Origin: Planococcus lenghuensis
GTDB lineage: Bacteria > Bacillota > Bacilli > Bacillales_A > Planococcaceae
Direction: 5' to 3'
Assembly: GCF_001999905.1 (NCBI RefSeq)
Contig: NZ_CP019640.1
Span: 1,716,001-1,780,000 of the forward strand
Length of the DNA: 64,000 nt
The notes under the pieces were generated by a model. It did not search any database. It saw nothing but the letters and a program-made list of their open reading frames with translations, and had not been told where the DNA came from. Positions 15,696 through 25,040 of the stretch are shown here, piece after piece. How positions within the stretch are numbered: position 1 is the first letter of the stretch; each line of letters opens with the position of its first letter. The position numbers and the translations under genes were made by a program.

Positions 15696-16806
15696 TAAAC
15701 CTCCCAATATTCCTGTCGCAATCCAGGACAATAAAGTAGGAGTCAGCAAATATGTAAGGAGCATTTCTTTAATTGTTCGTCCTCTTGAAATTTTTGCTGC
15801 GAAAACGCTGTGAAGCATGGCCCAGGTTGCACTATAGGCAAACCAGAAGACCGTATTGTTTTGAATATGCGAAGCAGCTCCCTGGTAAACCGAATCCGTA
15901 TTCATCGAGAAGTTGAGATAGTTGCCGAAAAGGAAAGAAATACTATCAGTAAAGTAATTCAGGATAAAGACTCCAGGACCGGCAACCAGGATGAAAAGGC
16001 CGAATGCTCCAGCCAAATAAATATTGAAAGTACTCAGGCGCTTAATCCCTTTCTCAATACCCAGATATGCACTGGCTGAGAACAACAATACCGAGACTAC
16101 AGTAACAATTAATGTAAGGCCAAATGTTACTTCGATATTTAAAAGAGCAGAAAGGTTATATGTAACAATCGGTGCGCCGAGCCCCAGAGTAACCGCAGCT
16201 CCCATCAATATACTTAACAGGAATAGGACATCAAGCACTTTGCCGGCCCATCCATCTGTCAGTTTATCACCGAGGATTACTCGGGCAGCTTCTGAAATTC
16301 GCATCATTGGCCGCTTTTTTAACATGTAGCACATAAGCGGCGGCAGGGGCTATCATCACGAATATCGCAAAAACTTGGAAGCCCCAAAGGAACATACTAT
16401 AAGCATTCCCCATTAAGATCGATTCAGGAGAACCTGCTTCAATTCCGACTGGTGGGTTGTTTGCAACCGACGTCCATTGTAGCATGCCGGTCCGCATGAT
16501 TGTGGACCCAATTCCCATTGCGATAAGGATTGAAGCGTATTCAAAAAGGGTCAGGCGAGGCTTATCTTCAGGATTTCCCAGAACTACTTTTCCGTATTTC
16601 GAGAAAGAGAAAAATAATGCAGCGGCCACCAGGAGGATTCCATACCAGAGATAACCCCAGCTGAATACTTCGACAATCGTCGTAAAAATAGAGTTCAGCA
16701 CATTCAGCGACCTTTTTTCATATAACGCAAACGTTATACTAATTGCACTAACAACCAATAATGCCGGAATAAAAATCTTGTAATCGACTAATCTTTCTTT
16801 CTTCAT
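15696..16806 (-). pseudogene. BCCT-family transporter, frameshifted and 3'-truncated
   Basis: From ATG 16806 (RBS GAGGGGG) the protein runs MKKERLVDYKIFIPALLVVS through several membrane segments and the GSTIMRTGMLQWTS region of betaine/carnitine/choline transporters. Near 16320 a homopolymer A tract shifts the frame (LHVKKAAND against LKKRPMMR). Homology then continues with FWFAYSATWAMLHSVFAAKI, the BCCT WxxxWxxWWxxWxPF-type region, to GILGG. At 15696 it abuts the monooxygenase remnant, so the last third is lost. Either break would inactivate it. Confidence 0.85.
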
Positions 16807-16842
16807 TGAATCCCCCTCTTGGATGTTAAAAATCTTCTGCAT

Positions 16843-17269
16843 TTACTCTTACCCTAAATTACAGACGGTTAACTGCCACATTCCTCGATTTTTTATCATA
16901 TATACATTCTGAAAAGTCTGCATGCATTATTAATAAGTAGCCAGGAAATTCCCCGCTCCTTCTATTTGAAGCTTCACTTCAAGCACGCTATACTGGCCAG
17001 CCTCAACAGAATATTGGTTTCTCTCAAAATTAAAAACAAAAGAATTTCTTGAAAAAATGATATATTCAAAAGACTGTGCCGTAAGACTTTGAAATAAGAA
17101 TTCCGAGTAGAAGCGGATTTACATATTACGATTTATCAGAGTTTATGTATCGAGCAGAATTAACAGTGGTGCAGGTGGCTTAGTTCAACCATCTGTGCTT
17201 TTTAAATGAAAAGAACCTTATGAATGGGTAGCTTAGAAGTAACCATTGCCCAAATTTGTGTTGTTAGAC
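16843..17269. other. Intergenic, no gene seen
   Basis: AT-rich DNA between the broken transporter gene and the mer promoter. A GTGCAGGTGGCTTAG...CATCTGTGC pair near 17169-17200 with TTTTTAAATG could be a weak terminator. No coding frame is supported. Confidence 0.4.
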
Positions 17270-17301
17270 TTGACCATGTACCAACGTACATGGTTTAGAG
17301 T
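17270..17301 (+). promoter_or_regulatory. MerR-type promoter/operator
   Basis: TTGACC (-35) at 17270 is followed by the perfect dyad CCATGTACCAACGTACATGG (17274-17293) and a TTTAGAGT -10 region. A dyad filling an over-long spacer is the signature of MerR-family-activated promoters and resembles the Bacillus mer promoter (TTGACC...GTAC...TTTAGA). It lies just upstream of merR and would drive merR-merA. Confidence 0.85.
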
Positions 17302-17315
17302 GGAAGTGAGGTGAA

Positions 17316-17744
17316 ATGAGAATGATGAGATACAAAATCGGAGAACTGGCCGACACCTGTGGAATTAACAGGGAGACCATCCGGTATTACGAACGGAAAA
17401 ATCTGCTGCAGCAGCCGGAAAAGAACGATTCCGGCTACCGGATCTATTCGGAACAAACGGTAAAACGGATTGGGTTCATCAAGCGTCTGCAGGAACTTGG
17501 CTTTTCGTTAAGTGAAATTCATCGGTTACTGGGTGTCGTCGACAAAGACGCTGTGCGATGTGCCGACATGTATGAGTTTGTCGCTGAAAAAGAAGAGGAA
17601 GTACAGAAACGGATTGCTGACCTACAGCGCGTGGCGTTCATCCTAAATGACTTGAAACAACGCTGTCCCGATGAAAAGGAACTGCATGCGTGCCCGGTGA
17701 TCGATAGTCTCATGGTCGGGGAAGAGAAGACGATTAGGGGCTAG
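17316..17744 (+). CDS. merR: Mercury-responsive regulator MerR
   Basis: The 142-residue protein has a MerR winged helix (YKIGELADTCGINRETIRYY), a long dimerisation helix and the three Hg-binding cysteines, Cys82 (RCADMYEF), Cys117 (KQRCPDEK) and Cys126 (HACPVID), in the Gram-positive MerR arrangement. Several ATGs compete. The GAGGTGA ribosome site at 17308 best fits ATG 17322, which would shorten the protein by two residues. It should bind the adjacent dyad and activate transcription with Hg(II). Confidence 0.93.
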   Translation: MRMMRYKIGELADTCGINRETIRYYERKNLLQQPEKNDSGYRIYSEQTVKRIGFIKRLQELGFSLSEIHRLLGVVDKDAVRCADMYEFVAEKEEEVQKRIADLQRVAFILNDLKQRCPDEKELHACPVIDSLMVGEEKTIRG

Positions 17745-17809
17745 TTGCCTGACTGTTGTTGACACGGAAATTCAATCAATTCGATTCAAAACAGAAAGGG
17801 GTTTAAAGC

Positions 17810-19462
17810 ATGACGAACGGTAAAATCAACGTAACACTCCAGGTGAGCGGCATGACCTGTACAGACTGTGAGAACCAGGTGACGGAAGCACTGGAAAGCC
17901 AGGGAGCGGAAAACGCAAAAGCTGATTACCGCCGGGGGCAGGCGACGTTCGAGATTGAGGAGGAGCGCTTTGTGGATGCAAAACAGGCCGTCGATGAAGC
18001 CGGCTATCCGGCAGGTGAAGCGGAAGTCAAACCTGGAGAACAGATAACGTTTTCCGGCAATCCCTCCGCTGACTATGATCTGCTCATCATCGGTTCAGGC
18101 GGGGCCGCCTTTTCTGCCGCCATCAAAGCAGTGGAGAAAGGGGCGAACGTGGCGATGGTCGAACGGGGGACCATCGGCGGAACTTGCGTCAATATCGGCT
18201 GTGTGCCCTCCAAGACCTTGCTTCGCGCCGGAGAGATCAATCACCTGGCTGACCAGCACCCGTTTGCCGGACTGGATACACAAGCAGGGCAGGTGGATCT
18301 CGCAGCGTTGACCAGCCAGAAAGACGAACTCGTCGAAGGGATGAGACAGCAGAAGTACATTGATCTTATCGATGACTACGGTTTCGACCTGATCCGGGGA
18401 GAGGCCGCCTTCGTGGATGAGCGGACGGTTGAAGTGAACGGACAACAGTACACCGCTGGCAAGTTCCTGGTCTCGACGGGCGCCGCGCCATTCGTTCCGC
18501 CGATTCCCGGACTGAAAGATGTGGACTTCCTGACCAGCACGACAGCCTTGGAGTTGATGGAAGTGCCGGAGAAACTGGCCGTCATCGGTTCCGGCTACAT
18601 CGCCATGGAACTGGGCCAGCTGTTCCGTAACCTGGGATCGGACGTGACGCTGATGCAGCGCAGCGACCGGCTCCTGAAGGAATACGATCCGGAAATTTCC
18701 GAAGCGGTGGATAAAGCCCTGACGAAACAGGGGCTGAATTTCATGACCGGCGTCACGTACAAGAAAGTGGAACAGGATGGAGAAACGAAGAAGGTCTACC
18801 TTGAAGTGAATGGGGAAGAGCGGATCATTGAAGCCGATCAGGTACTGGTCGCAGCGGGCCGACGGCCGAACACAGAGACGCTCAACCTAACGGCAGCCGG
18901 TGTGGAAACCGGCAAAAGAGGAGAAATCGTAGTTGATGACTATCTGCAGACGAGCAGTCCGACTGTCTACGCGGCCGGGGATGTGACACTCGGCCCTCAG
19001 TTTGTCTATGTCGCCGCCTACGAAGGTGGTGTCGTGGTTGAAAATGCCTTGGATTCGGCCACTAAGAAAGTGGATCTGCGTTTTGTGCCGGGTGTGACGT
19101 TCACGAATCCGTCCATCGCGACTGTCGGGCTGACGGAACAGCAGGCGAGGAACCGGGGAATCGACGTGAAGACATCGGTCCTGCCGCTTGAAAACGTGCC
19201 GAGAGCGCTCGTGAACCACAAAACGAACGGCGTCTTCAAACTCATCGTCGATAACGGATCGCAGAAAATCATCGGGGCCCATGTGGTAGCTGAGAACGCC
19301 GGGGATGTGATTTACGGCGCAACACTCGCGGTGCAGTTCGGGCTGACGGCAGATGACCTGAAGAATTCCATGGCGCCATATCTGACGATGGCTGAAGGGC
19401 TGAAACTGGCCGCCATCACCCTCGATAAAGACGTCAGCAAGTTATCCTGCTGTGCAGGATAA
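17810..19462 (+). CDS. merA: Mercuric reductase MerA
   Basis: 550 residues with one N-terminal heavy-metal domain (GMTCTDC, Cys17 and Cys20), an FAD-binding [11 protein letters not shown] segment, the redox-active [13 protein letters not shown] (Cys126/Cys131) and the C-terminal vicinal Cys547-Cys548 that delivers Hg(II) to the active site. It reduces Hg(II) to Hg(0) with NADPH. It follows merR in the same operon. No merT, merP or merB is present in the window, so uptake genes are absent or elsewhere. Confidence 0.96.
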   Translation: MTNGKINVTLQVSGMTCTDCENQVTEALESQGAENAKADYRRGQATFEIEEERFVDAKQAVDEAGYPAGEAEVKPGEQITFSGNPSADYDLLIIGSGGAAFSAAIKAVEKGANVAMVERGTIGGTCVNIGCVPSKTLLRAGEINHLADQHPFAGLDTQAGQVDLAALTSQKDELVEGMRQQKYIDLIDDYGFDLIRGEAAFVDERTVEVNGQQYTAGKFLVSTGAAPFVPPIPGLKDVDFLTSTTALELMEVPEKLAVIGSGYIAMELGQLFRNLGSDVTLMQRSDRLLKEYDPEISEAVDKALTKQGLNFMTGVTYKKVEQDGETKKVYLEVNGEERIIEADQVLVAAGRRPNTETLNLTAAGVETGKRGEIVVDDYLQTSSPTVYAAGDVTLGPQFVYVAAYEGGVVVENALDSATKKVDLRFVPGVTFTNPSIATVGLTEQQARNRGIDVKTSVLPLENVPRALVNHKTNGVFKLIVDNGSQKIIGAHVVAENAGDVIYGATLAVQFGLTADDLKNSMAPYLTMAEGLKLAAITLDKDVSKLSCCAG

Positions 19463-19479
19463 AAAAGCCGATCTTCACA

Positions 19480-19515
19480 GAAACGTCTTGCCGTACAGCA
19501 AGGCGTTTCTTTTTA
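19480..19515 (+). terminator. Terminator after merA
   Basis: GAAACGTCTTGC, loop CGTACA, then GCAAGGCGTTTC followed by TTTTTATTTT. The stem and T-rich tail lie 18 bases after merA. Confidence 0.88.
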
Positions 19516-19624
19516 TTTTGACCAGAAGTTCAGCATGCCACAAACCGGGGACAAGGTACACAGTTTGTTCGGAAGTTAACAGTGGAATAGGAACTGTAGC
19601 GGAATAAGGAAGGGAGCGAATGAG

Positions 19625-20974
19625 TTGGCAAAGGAATACGATTTGATTGTTATTGGGAGCGGAACAGCGGGTTCCGTGACAGCCGGCAAGTGCCGGGAAG
19701 CGGGATGGTCAGTGGCGATGATCGATGAGCTGCCGTTTGGCGGCACTTGTGCGCTCAGAGGCTGTGACCCGAAGAAGGTCATGGTGGGCGTCACAGAATA
19801 CTTGGACGGAGTGGAACGGCTCGAGGGATTCGGCCTTGCGGGCGACACGCGCATCAGCTGGCGTGGTCTGATGCAGTTCAAGCGCACATTTACCGAAGAT
19901 GTGCCGGAAAGGCGCGTGAAAAGTTTTAACGAGCGGGGAATCGACACGTACCATGGCCACGCCGCGTTTATCGCTGAAGATACACTGCAGGTGAACGATG
20001 AGACGCTTCAAGGGAAGAAAATTCTTATTGCAACAGGCGCAAGCCCAGCCCGACTTCCAATCGAGGGAAGCGAGCATTTCACCTACAGCGATGAGTTCCT
20101 GGAACTGGACGAATTGCCGGCGAATATCCTGTTTGTCGGGGGCGGCTATATCTCCTTCGAATTCGCCCATATCGCAAGAAGAGCCGGCGCGAATGTGCGG
20201 ATTCTCCACCGGGGAGACCAGCCGCTGGCCGGATTCGACAGTGACTTGGTGAGCCGGCTGGTCGATTATTCGCGGGAAATCGGCATCGACCTGCAGCTTG
20301 GGACGGATGTGAAGGAAATCCAGCAAACAGCTGACAGTTTTAGCGTAATTGGTCAGCAGGGGGATGAAACGAAGGCATTCGAAGCGGGACTGGTGATCCA
20401 CGGGGCCGGCAGAACTCCGAACATCGCCTCGCTGGACCTTGAACAAGCGAATATCAATGCCGGCCGGAAAGGGATTGACGTGAATGAATTCCTGCAGAGT
20501 ACGAGCAATCCGAATGTCTACGCAGCCGGAGACGTAGCGGCTACACAAGGGAAGCCGCTGACGCCTGTGGCCGGCATGGAATCGCATATTGTTTGCTCCA
20601 ACATGCTGAAAGGCAACCACCGCACGGCGGCCGGGCAGGTCATGCCGACCAGTGTGTTCACCCTGCCGAAACTGGCTTCTGTCGGCCTTTCGGAGATGGA
20701 AGCGGACGAAAAAGGCATCGATTATAAAGTGAATGCGATGGAACTCACCGACTGGTTTACGTATAAGCGGACTAGACAACCAGTGGCTTATGCCAAGATC
20801 CTAATCGACCAGGAAAAGGACCGGATTGTCGGGGCTCATCTGCTGGGGCATGAGGCGGATGAACTGATCAACCATTTTGCGACTGCGATTCAATTCGATA
20901 TCCCGACTGGCGATTTGAAAAGGATGCTGTTTGCGTATCCCACTGCTGCATCGGATATCACCTACATGCTCTAA
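19625..20974 (+). CDS. Pyridine nucleotide-disulfide oxidoreductase (glutathione reductase-like)
   Basis: The 449-residue flavoprotein starts at TTG 19625 with AAGGAAGGGAG upstream. It has the FAD motif DLIVIGSGTAGSVTAGK, the redox disulfide GGTCALRGCDPKK (Cys42/Cys47), NADPH-domain GGGYISFEFAHIARRAG and YAAGDVAATQG. It differs from MerA in lacking the HMA domain and the C-terminal Cys pair. The HPxxxE-type C-terminus of true glutathione reductases is replaced by FAYPTAASD. The low-molecular-weight disulfide it reduces (for example bacillithiol or coenzyme A disulfide) is unknown. It sits between merA and a thioredoxin gene, suggesting a thiol-repair role under mercury or oxidative stress. 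Confidence 0.82.
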   Translation: MAKEYDLIVIGSGTAGSVTAGKCREAGWSVAMIDELPFGGTCALRGCDPKKVMVGVTEYLDGVERLEGFGLAGDTRISWRGLMQFKRTFTEDVPERRVKSFNERGIDTYHGHAAFIAEDTLQVNDETLQGKKILIATGASPARLPIEGSEHFTYSDEFLELDELPANILFVGGGYISFEFAHIARRAGANVRILHRGDQPLAGFDSDLVSRLVDYSREIGIDLQLGTDVKEIQQTADSFSVIGQQGDETKAFEAGLVIHGAGRTPNIASLDLEQANINAGRKGIDVNEFLQSTSNPNVYAAGDVAATQGKPLTPVAGMESHIVCSNMLKGNHRTAAGQVMPTSVFTLPKLASVGLSEMEADEKGIDYKVNAMELTDWFTYKRTRQPVAYAKILIDQEKDRIVGAHLLGHEADELINHFATAIQFDIPTGDLKRMLFAYPTAASDITYML

Positions 20975-21156
20975 ACAAATCTGTTCCCCTTTAAAGAGGG
21001 AGATCTATAACCAGCTTTAGAGACGGCTAATGAATTTGATTGAAATTCGTTTACTCTGATTGACCGGCTTAAAGCAGAAAAGTTGAATGTTACTAGGAAC
21101 AGCCATTCGACTGAACAAACAGTTTGAGTTATAGAGACTAGAAGGAGGATTGAAAA
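20975..21156. other. Short intergenic leader of the thioredoxin gene
   Basis: No terminator is clear after the reductase, so read-through into the thioredoxin gene is possible. An AAGGAGGA ribosome site lies at 21142-21149. Confidence 0.4.
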
Positions 21157-21465
21157 ATGGCTAAAACGATTAATGCAGAAGAATATACTGGTCTTGTGGA
21201 GAATATGACTAAGCCCGTTATCCTAGAATTTGGAGCGGATTGGTGACCGGGCTGCCGTCAATTGGGACCGGTGGTCTCAAGTGTAGCTGAACAGCTTGAT
21301 TCAGTTGATTTTTATAAAGTCGATGTTGATCAATCTCCAAAATTAACTCAGCAGTTTGGTGTTCAGAGTATCCCGACGCTAGTTTTAATTAAAGACGGCG
21401 AAGAAGTAAATCGTTCCGTCGGATTTATGCCGGAAGAACCGTTGAAAGATTTCGCCCAGTCTTAA
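21157..21465 (+). pseudogene. trxA: Thioredoxin with TGA at the first active-site Cys codon
   Basis: From ATG 21157 (GAAGGAGG upstream) to TAA 21465 the frame encodes a 102-residue thioredoxin, except that codon 30 is TGA (21244-21246). The context is EFGADW-TGA-PGCRQLGPVV, so the stop occupies exactly the place of the N-terminal Cys of the WCxxC motif. Cys33, the cis-Pro region SIPTLVLIKDG and the rest are intact. Read literally this is a nonsense mutation. Read as selenocysteine it would be a UxxC thioredoxin, and a 15-base hairpin lies 18-32 bases past the TGA. No selenocysteine machinery is in this window, so pseudogene is the default. Confidence 0.6.
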
Positions 21466-21513
21466 TTTAAGGACCTATTGATTTTTCGCCAGAACTCTTA
21501 TCGAAGTCAATGT

Positions 21514-21550
21514 AAAAAGGTGCCATCGCGATTGCGGTGGCACCTTTTTG
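21514..21550. terminator. Bidirectional terminator between thioredoxin and deacetylase
   Basis: AAAAAGGTGCCA pairs with TGGCACCTTTTT around an inner GC-rich loop. It has A-runs and T-runs on both sides, so it can serve both convergent genes. Confidence 0.92.
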
Positions 21551-21551
21551 T

Positions 21552-22172
21552 TCAATTGGTATCCAGCAGTTTGAAACGGTACCCTTGAGATTTGATGGCT
21601 TGAATCAATTCAGGTAGTACATCCACTGTTTGCTGAAGCTCATGCAGTAAAATGATCGCACCATCCTCTAAATTGTCGGTGACATTTGAAATGATTTGCC
21701 TGGAATCATTTTTTAGTTCCCAATCAAGTGAGGCAATTCGCCACATGACAGGTAACACGTCCAGCTCCCTGAGCGCTGTAATGGTATTAGTATTATACTG
21801 ACCGAAAGGCGGCCGGAAATAGCGAGGGCGTCTGCCTGTCACCATTTCAATCTGCTCAAGGCTTCTCTGGATCTCCCGCAGCTGCTCGACACCTGACCGT
21901 CTCGTCAAGTCTACATGCTGCACTGTGTGAGAACCGATCACATGTCCTTCATTCAGCACACGCTGCCACGGACGTTGCGGATACAAAAGGCGTGTCTGCC
22001 AAAAGAACATGGCCGGCACTTGTTCCTTCTTTAAGATATCAAGAATTTGCGTCAAAAACTTACCGGGCCCGTCATCGAATGTCAGAATTACCGATTTGCT
22101 GTCTGATACGGAATTAGCGGTGATGACATATGGGTTGGAAGAGTCGTACGCGACTCTTGTAAAGTCGACTAC
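21552..22172 (-). pseudogene. Polysaccharide deacetylase (NodB domain), lacking a start
   Basis: The NodB motifs are all present: VILTFDDGPG, GSHTVQHVDL (metal His pair), RPPFGQY, a late MWRIASLDW and ILLHE. The catalytic domain is therefore complete. Upstream, the frame is open only to TGA at 22173-22175 with no start codon and no signal peptide in between. All three frames are closed further upstream. The gene has therefore lost its 5' end, and internal TTG initiation would omit the TFDDGP motif. Intact homologues deacetylate peptidoglycan or chitin-like polymers outside the membrane. Confidence 0.7.
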
Positions 22173-22424
22173 TCATGGACTTTTAACCATGCAATTCATC
22201 CCATTCGATTAAATGTTAACCACAAGCTGATGCCGTGGTTTGGAACCATAGGTTTCACGAGTTCAGCTCGAATAAAGTTAAGCGGATTGCTATCAAAATT
22301 TACTTGGCTGTTCCCGTAGCAGCAATCAAGTCAGCTCTGTCAGCTGCATACTGAAGTAGATCCTTTCAATTAGCAAAACGGCCGCTATGATAGTACTTTT
22401 TCAAAACTAGGTTCCCAATCAACT

Positions 22425-23375
22425 CTATTCTTCGATAATGCCCTGCTGGATCGCTGCCTGCCGGATGCTTTCATAATCTTCCGGTGAAGCTTCTGTAAAG
22501 CCGTCTGCACCGAAAGCATCCAAAATTTCCTGATCTTCAATCGCGAGGAAAGCTTCCCGGATTGCCGCAATTGTTTCATTACTTGTTTCTTCTGTCACAG
22601 CCCACGGGTACTGAAACAATTGGTCGGATTCCCAAATGACTTTTACTTCGTCCGGATTGATGGTGCCTTCTTCAACCAGCTGATTGTAGATCGCCGAGTC
22701 GATGGCTCCGGCGGTCACTTGTCCATTCTGAACGGCTAATGCAGTTGCATCATGCGAACCAGTAAACTGAGCGGAATTGAATTCATAGTCGTCCTCATCC
22801 GTGTATACACCGCGCTTTTGAAGCTCGATTGACGGAATCAGTGAACCGGAAGTCGAGTTCGGGTCACCGAATGCGAAATCAACTTCACCAGGATTCGCGA
22901 GCAGGTCATCGAGCGTTTCCGCTTCGTTGTCCGCCTGTGTGATGATATACGAATGATAGAATGGTTCACCGTCAACGAGCTGTGTCACAATGGCTTCCGC
23001 ATTGCTTTGTTCCTGAGCGATGACGTATGTTAACGGCCCGAGGTAAGCCATATCAATCTGGTCGAAATTCATCGCTTCAACAACGCCGTTATAGTCCGGG
23101 TAAACTTCAACGGCTACATCTTGCGGAAGTGCTTCGTCTAATACAGCCTGCAGCTTGTCGATTGCGCTCTGCAATTCGCCTACTGTCTGTGCCGGGATGA
23201 CACCGATCGTGAATGCTTCGCCAGTTCCTTCAGCGACGGCTTCTTCAGGCGTTTCTTCCTCTACGGCTTCTTCAACCACTTCTTCTTCTGCAGGTTCCAC
23301 TGCTTCTTCTTCGCCACATGCCACAAGCACAAATGCGAGTACGAGCAGGGCAACGAAAATCAGCCATTTTTTCAT
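22425..23375 (-). CDS. PhnD-type phosphate/phosphite/phosphonate-binding lipoprotein
   Basis: The 316-residue protein starts at ATG 23375 (MKKWLIFVALLVLAFVLVAC) with the lipobox Cys20 followed by a long Glu-rich linker and a type-2 periplasmic-binding domain of the PhnD/PtxB family: FTIGVIPAQTVGELQSAIDK, DMAYLGPLTYVIA, AFGDPNSTSGSLIPSIEL, FTGSHDATALAV. The SGSL helix end is the usual phosphonate-oxygen pocket. No ATPase or permease gene adjoins it, so it would act with a transporter encoded elsewhere. Two weak TTAACA-like half-sites (near 23431 and 23442) leave Pho control possible. Confidence 0.85.
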   Translation of the reverse strand: MKKWLIFVALLVLAFVLVACGEEEAVEPAEEEVVEEAVEEETPEEAVAEGTGEAFTIGVIPAQTVGELQSAIDKLQAVLDEALPQDVAVEVYPDYNGVVEAMNFDQIDMAYLGPLTYVIAQEQSNAEAIVTQLVDGEPFYHSYIITQADNEAETLDDLLANPGEVDFAFGDPNSTSGSLIPSIELQKRGVYTDEDDYEFNSAQFTGSHDATALAVQNGQVTAGAIDSAIYNQLVEEGTINPDEVKVIWESDQLFQYPWAVTEETSNETIAAIREAFLAIEDQEILDAFGADGFTEASPEDYESIRQAAIQQGIIEE

Positions 23376-23797
23376 GAACGGTCCACCTCTTCCTAAATAA
23401 TTGTACTGCTTTTTCTGATAGAACAAGAACTCTTAACAACCTGTTTAACCATCAGCTTCTTTTCCCTCACCAAACGAAACCATCTCTTCCTTACGTCTCG
23501 TTATTATTCAGGAATCATTCGGAAGAAGCAAATAATTGGGTTCCACAGTAAGATGAAAGTCGATTCTCCATGAAGCTCCATTAGGGAAGTTTTTAGTTAG
23601 ATTGGAAAAACTTTTCCTCAGGACAGCTACTTTTTTAATTTAAAAGATTAGACCCGCATTTCAATGGGGCCGAAAGTCTTAATCTTAAAACAAATTATAA
23701 GAAGTTTTGAAGAGAGAGGAGCATGTTGAATATCGATAAATTCGGTTAAGCACGACAAAGGAAGCAAGCTTTCAGAAGTTTACTGTTTAAAATATAA
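23376..23797. other. Intergenic between divergent phosphate genes
   Basis: No coding frame. It holds the promoter regions of the PhnD-like gene (minus) and pstS (plus); the pstS Pho box lies at its right end. Confidence 0.5.
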
Positions 23798-23836
23798 TTT
23801 ACAATAACTTTACATAAGGTTCATCGTTCCTTAACA
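23798..23836 (+). promoter_or_regulatory. PhoP-binding Pho box upstream of pstS
   Basis: Four hexamers sit at exact 11-base steps: TTTACA (23798), TTTACA (23809), TTCATC (23820, degenerate) and TTAACA (23831). This is the TT(A/T)ACA-N5 repeat architecture of Bacillus PhoP sites and lies 71 bases upstream of the pstS start. Confidence 0.85.
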
Positions 23837-23906
23837 TGAAAATGCTAAGATGCTACTGTAGTTACGAACAGCAGATAACAAACTCGAATTTCTAGGGGGA
23901 AAAATA

Positions 23907-24884
23907 ATGAAGAAAATGAAATGGTTGAATTTAGCAGTACCGCTTACACTGTCAGCCGGCGTTCTTGCTGGATGTGGAGAAGAGCCAGTTACGGAAGAAG
24001 GCGCGGCTGAGGGCGCGGAAGTTTCAGGTGAAGTGCTGCTTGACGGTTCCTCCACGGTTCAACCGATTATGGAAGCAATCACTTACTTATATAATCAAAC
24101 CCAGCCGGAAGTGGAAACGGTATTGAATACATCCGGTACCGGCGGCGGATTCGAACGGTTCACACTTGGTGAAACCGACTTCAGTAATGCGTCCCGGCCG
24201 ATCGCGGAAGATGAAATCGCCCTCGCTGAAGAAAATGGAATTGAATATACAGAACTCGAACTCGCTTATGATGGACTATCCATCGTGGTCAGCCAGCAAA
24301 ACGACTTCGTCGAGGAATTGACAGTCGAGCAGCTGAGAGAAATTTTCGTGGCGGACAGCGATGTCACAACGTGGTCGGACATCAACCCGGAATGGCCGGA
24401 TGAAGAGATTGTCATTTTCAGCCCGGGTCATGATTCCGGAACGTTCGATTACTTCAATGAAGTAATCCTGGAAGAACAGCCGATGCGGGAAGGCGAAAAT
24501 GTCACGCTCAGTGAAAATGACAACACACTCGTCACAGGTATTCAAGGTAACCCGTACGCGATCGGATTCTTTGGTTATGCGTATTATGAAGCCAACCAGG
24601 ATACGCTGAAAGTGCTCGGAATCGCTGAAGAGGGCGGAGAAGCCGTATTGCCAAGCCCGGAAACGATCCAGGATGGCTCTTACACACCACTGTCCCGCCC
24701 GCTGTTCACATATGTAAATAACGAAGCACTGAAAACGAAGCCGCAAGTAGCGGATTTCACGGTCTTTATGTTAGAAAATGCTGGAGAAGCAGCTGAACAA
24801 GTCGGCTACGTAGCGCTGCCGGAAGAAATGTATCAAGAGCAGCTGGACGAAGTCACAGACCTCATCGGCGCAGAAGCCGAATAA
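23907..24884 (+). CDS. pstS: Phosphate-binding lipoprotein PstS
   Basis: 325 residues with a lipobox (LAGC, Cys23), DGSSTVQPIMEAITYLY at the mature N-terminus, NTSGTGGGFERFTLGETDFSNASRP and GHDSGTFDYFNEVIL. The SSTVQP, SGTGGG and DSGT loops form the phosphate pocket. It delivers phosphate to PstCA. RBS AGGGGG precedes the ATG. The Pho box above predicts induction by phosphate starvation. The order pstS-pstC-pstA is standard but pstB is displaced to the opposite strand 2.3 kb away. Confidence 0.95.
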   Translation: MKKMKWLNLAVPLTLSAGVLAGCGEEPVTEEGAAEGAEVSGEVLLDGSSTVQPIMEAITYLYNQTQPEVETVLNTSGTGGGFERFTLGETDFSNASRPIAEDEIALAEENGIEYTELELAYDGLSIVVSQQNDFVEELTVEQLREIFVADSDVTTWSDINPEWPDEEIVIFSPGHDSGTFDYFNEVILEEQPMREGENVTLSENDNTLVTGIQGNPYAIGFFGYAYYEANQDTLKVLGIAEEGGEAVLPSPETIQDGSYTPLSRPLFTYVNNEALKTKPQVADFTVFMLENAGEAAEQVGYVALPEEMYQEQLDEVTDLIGAEAE

Positions 24885-24906
24885 ACGAAGTGCACAATAA
24901 GGGAAA

Positions 24907-24940
24907 GGGTCAGGTCGCCTAGAAATCGGTGATTTGACCC
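24907..24940 (+). other. Stem-loop between pstS and pstC
   Basis: GGGTCAGGTCGCC pairs (with G-U) to GGTGATTTGACCC. The tail (TGCCCTTGCTTT) is not a clean T-run. Such hairpins in pst operons limit read-through or protect the pstS message, giving excess binding protein; that role is inferred. Confidence 0.6.
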
Positions 24941-25040
24941 TGCCCTTGCTTTGCGTCAGGAAGTTCAATAACGAAGCAGCTCATGAACACAGGAGGAAAG
25001 ACTCACTCCTGCATTATGTCTTAACAAAAAGAGGGTAAAG

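Noticed and set aside
15696-16806. Programmed frameshift in the BCCT gene
   Set aside because: Transporters of this family are not known to use frameshifting and the gene is also truncated at its 3' end.
19709-20779. 356-codon open frame on the minus strand opposite the disulfide reductase gene
   Set aside because: It mirrors a strongly coding, GC-rich plus-strand gene, has no ribosome site and no family motif. The same holds for 11072-11923 and 5887-6420.
23431-23447. Pho box for the PhnD-like gene
   Set aside because: Only two weak hexamers (TCTTAA, TGTTTA) stand in 11-base register. The flanking positions do not fit, unlike the clear four-repeat boxes of pstS, pstB and phoA.
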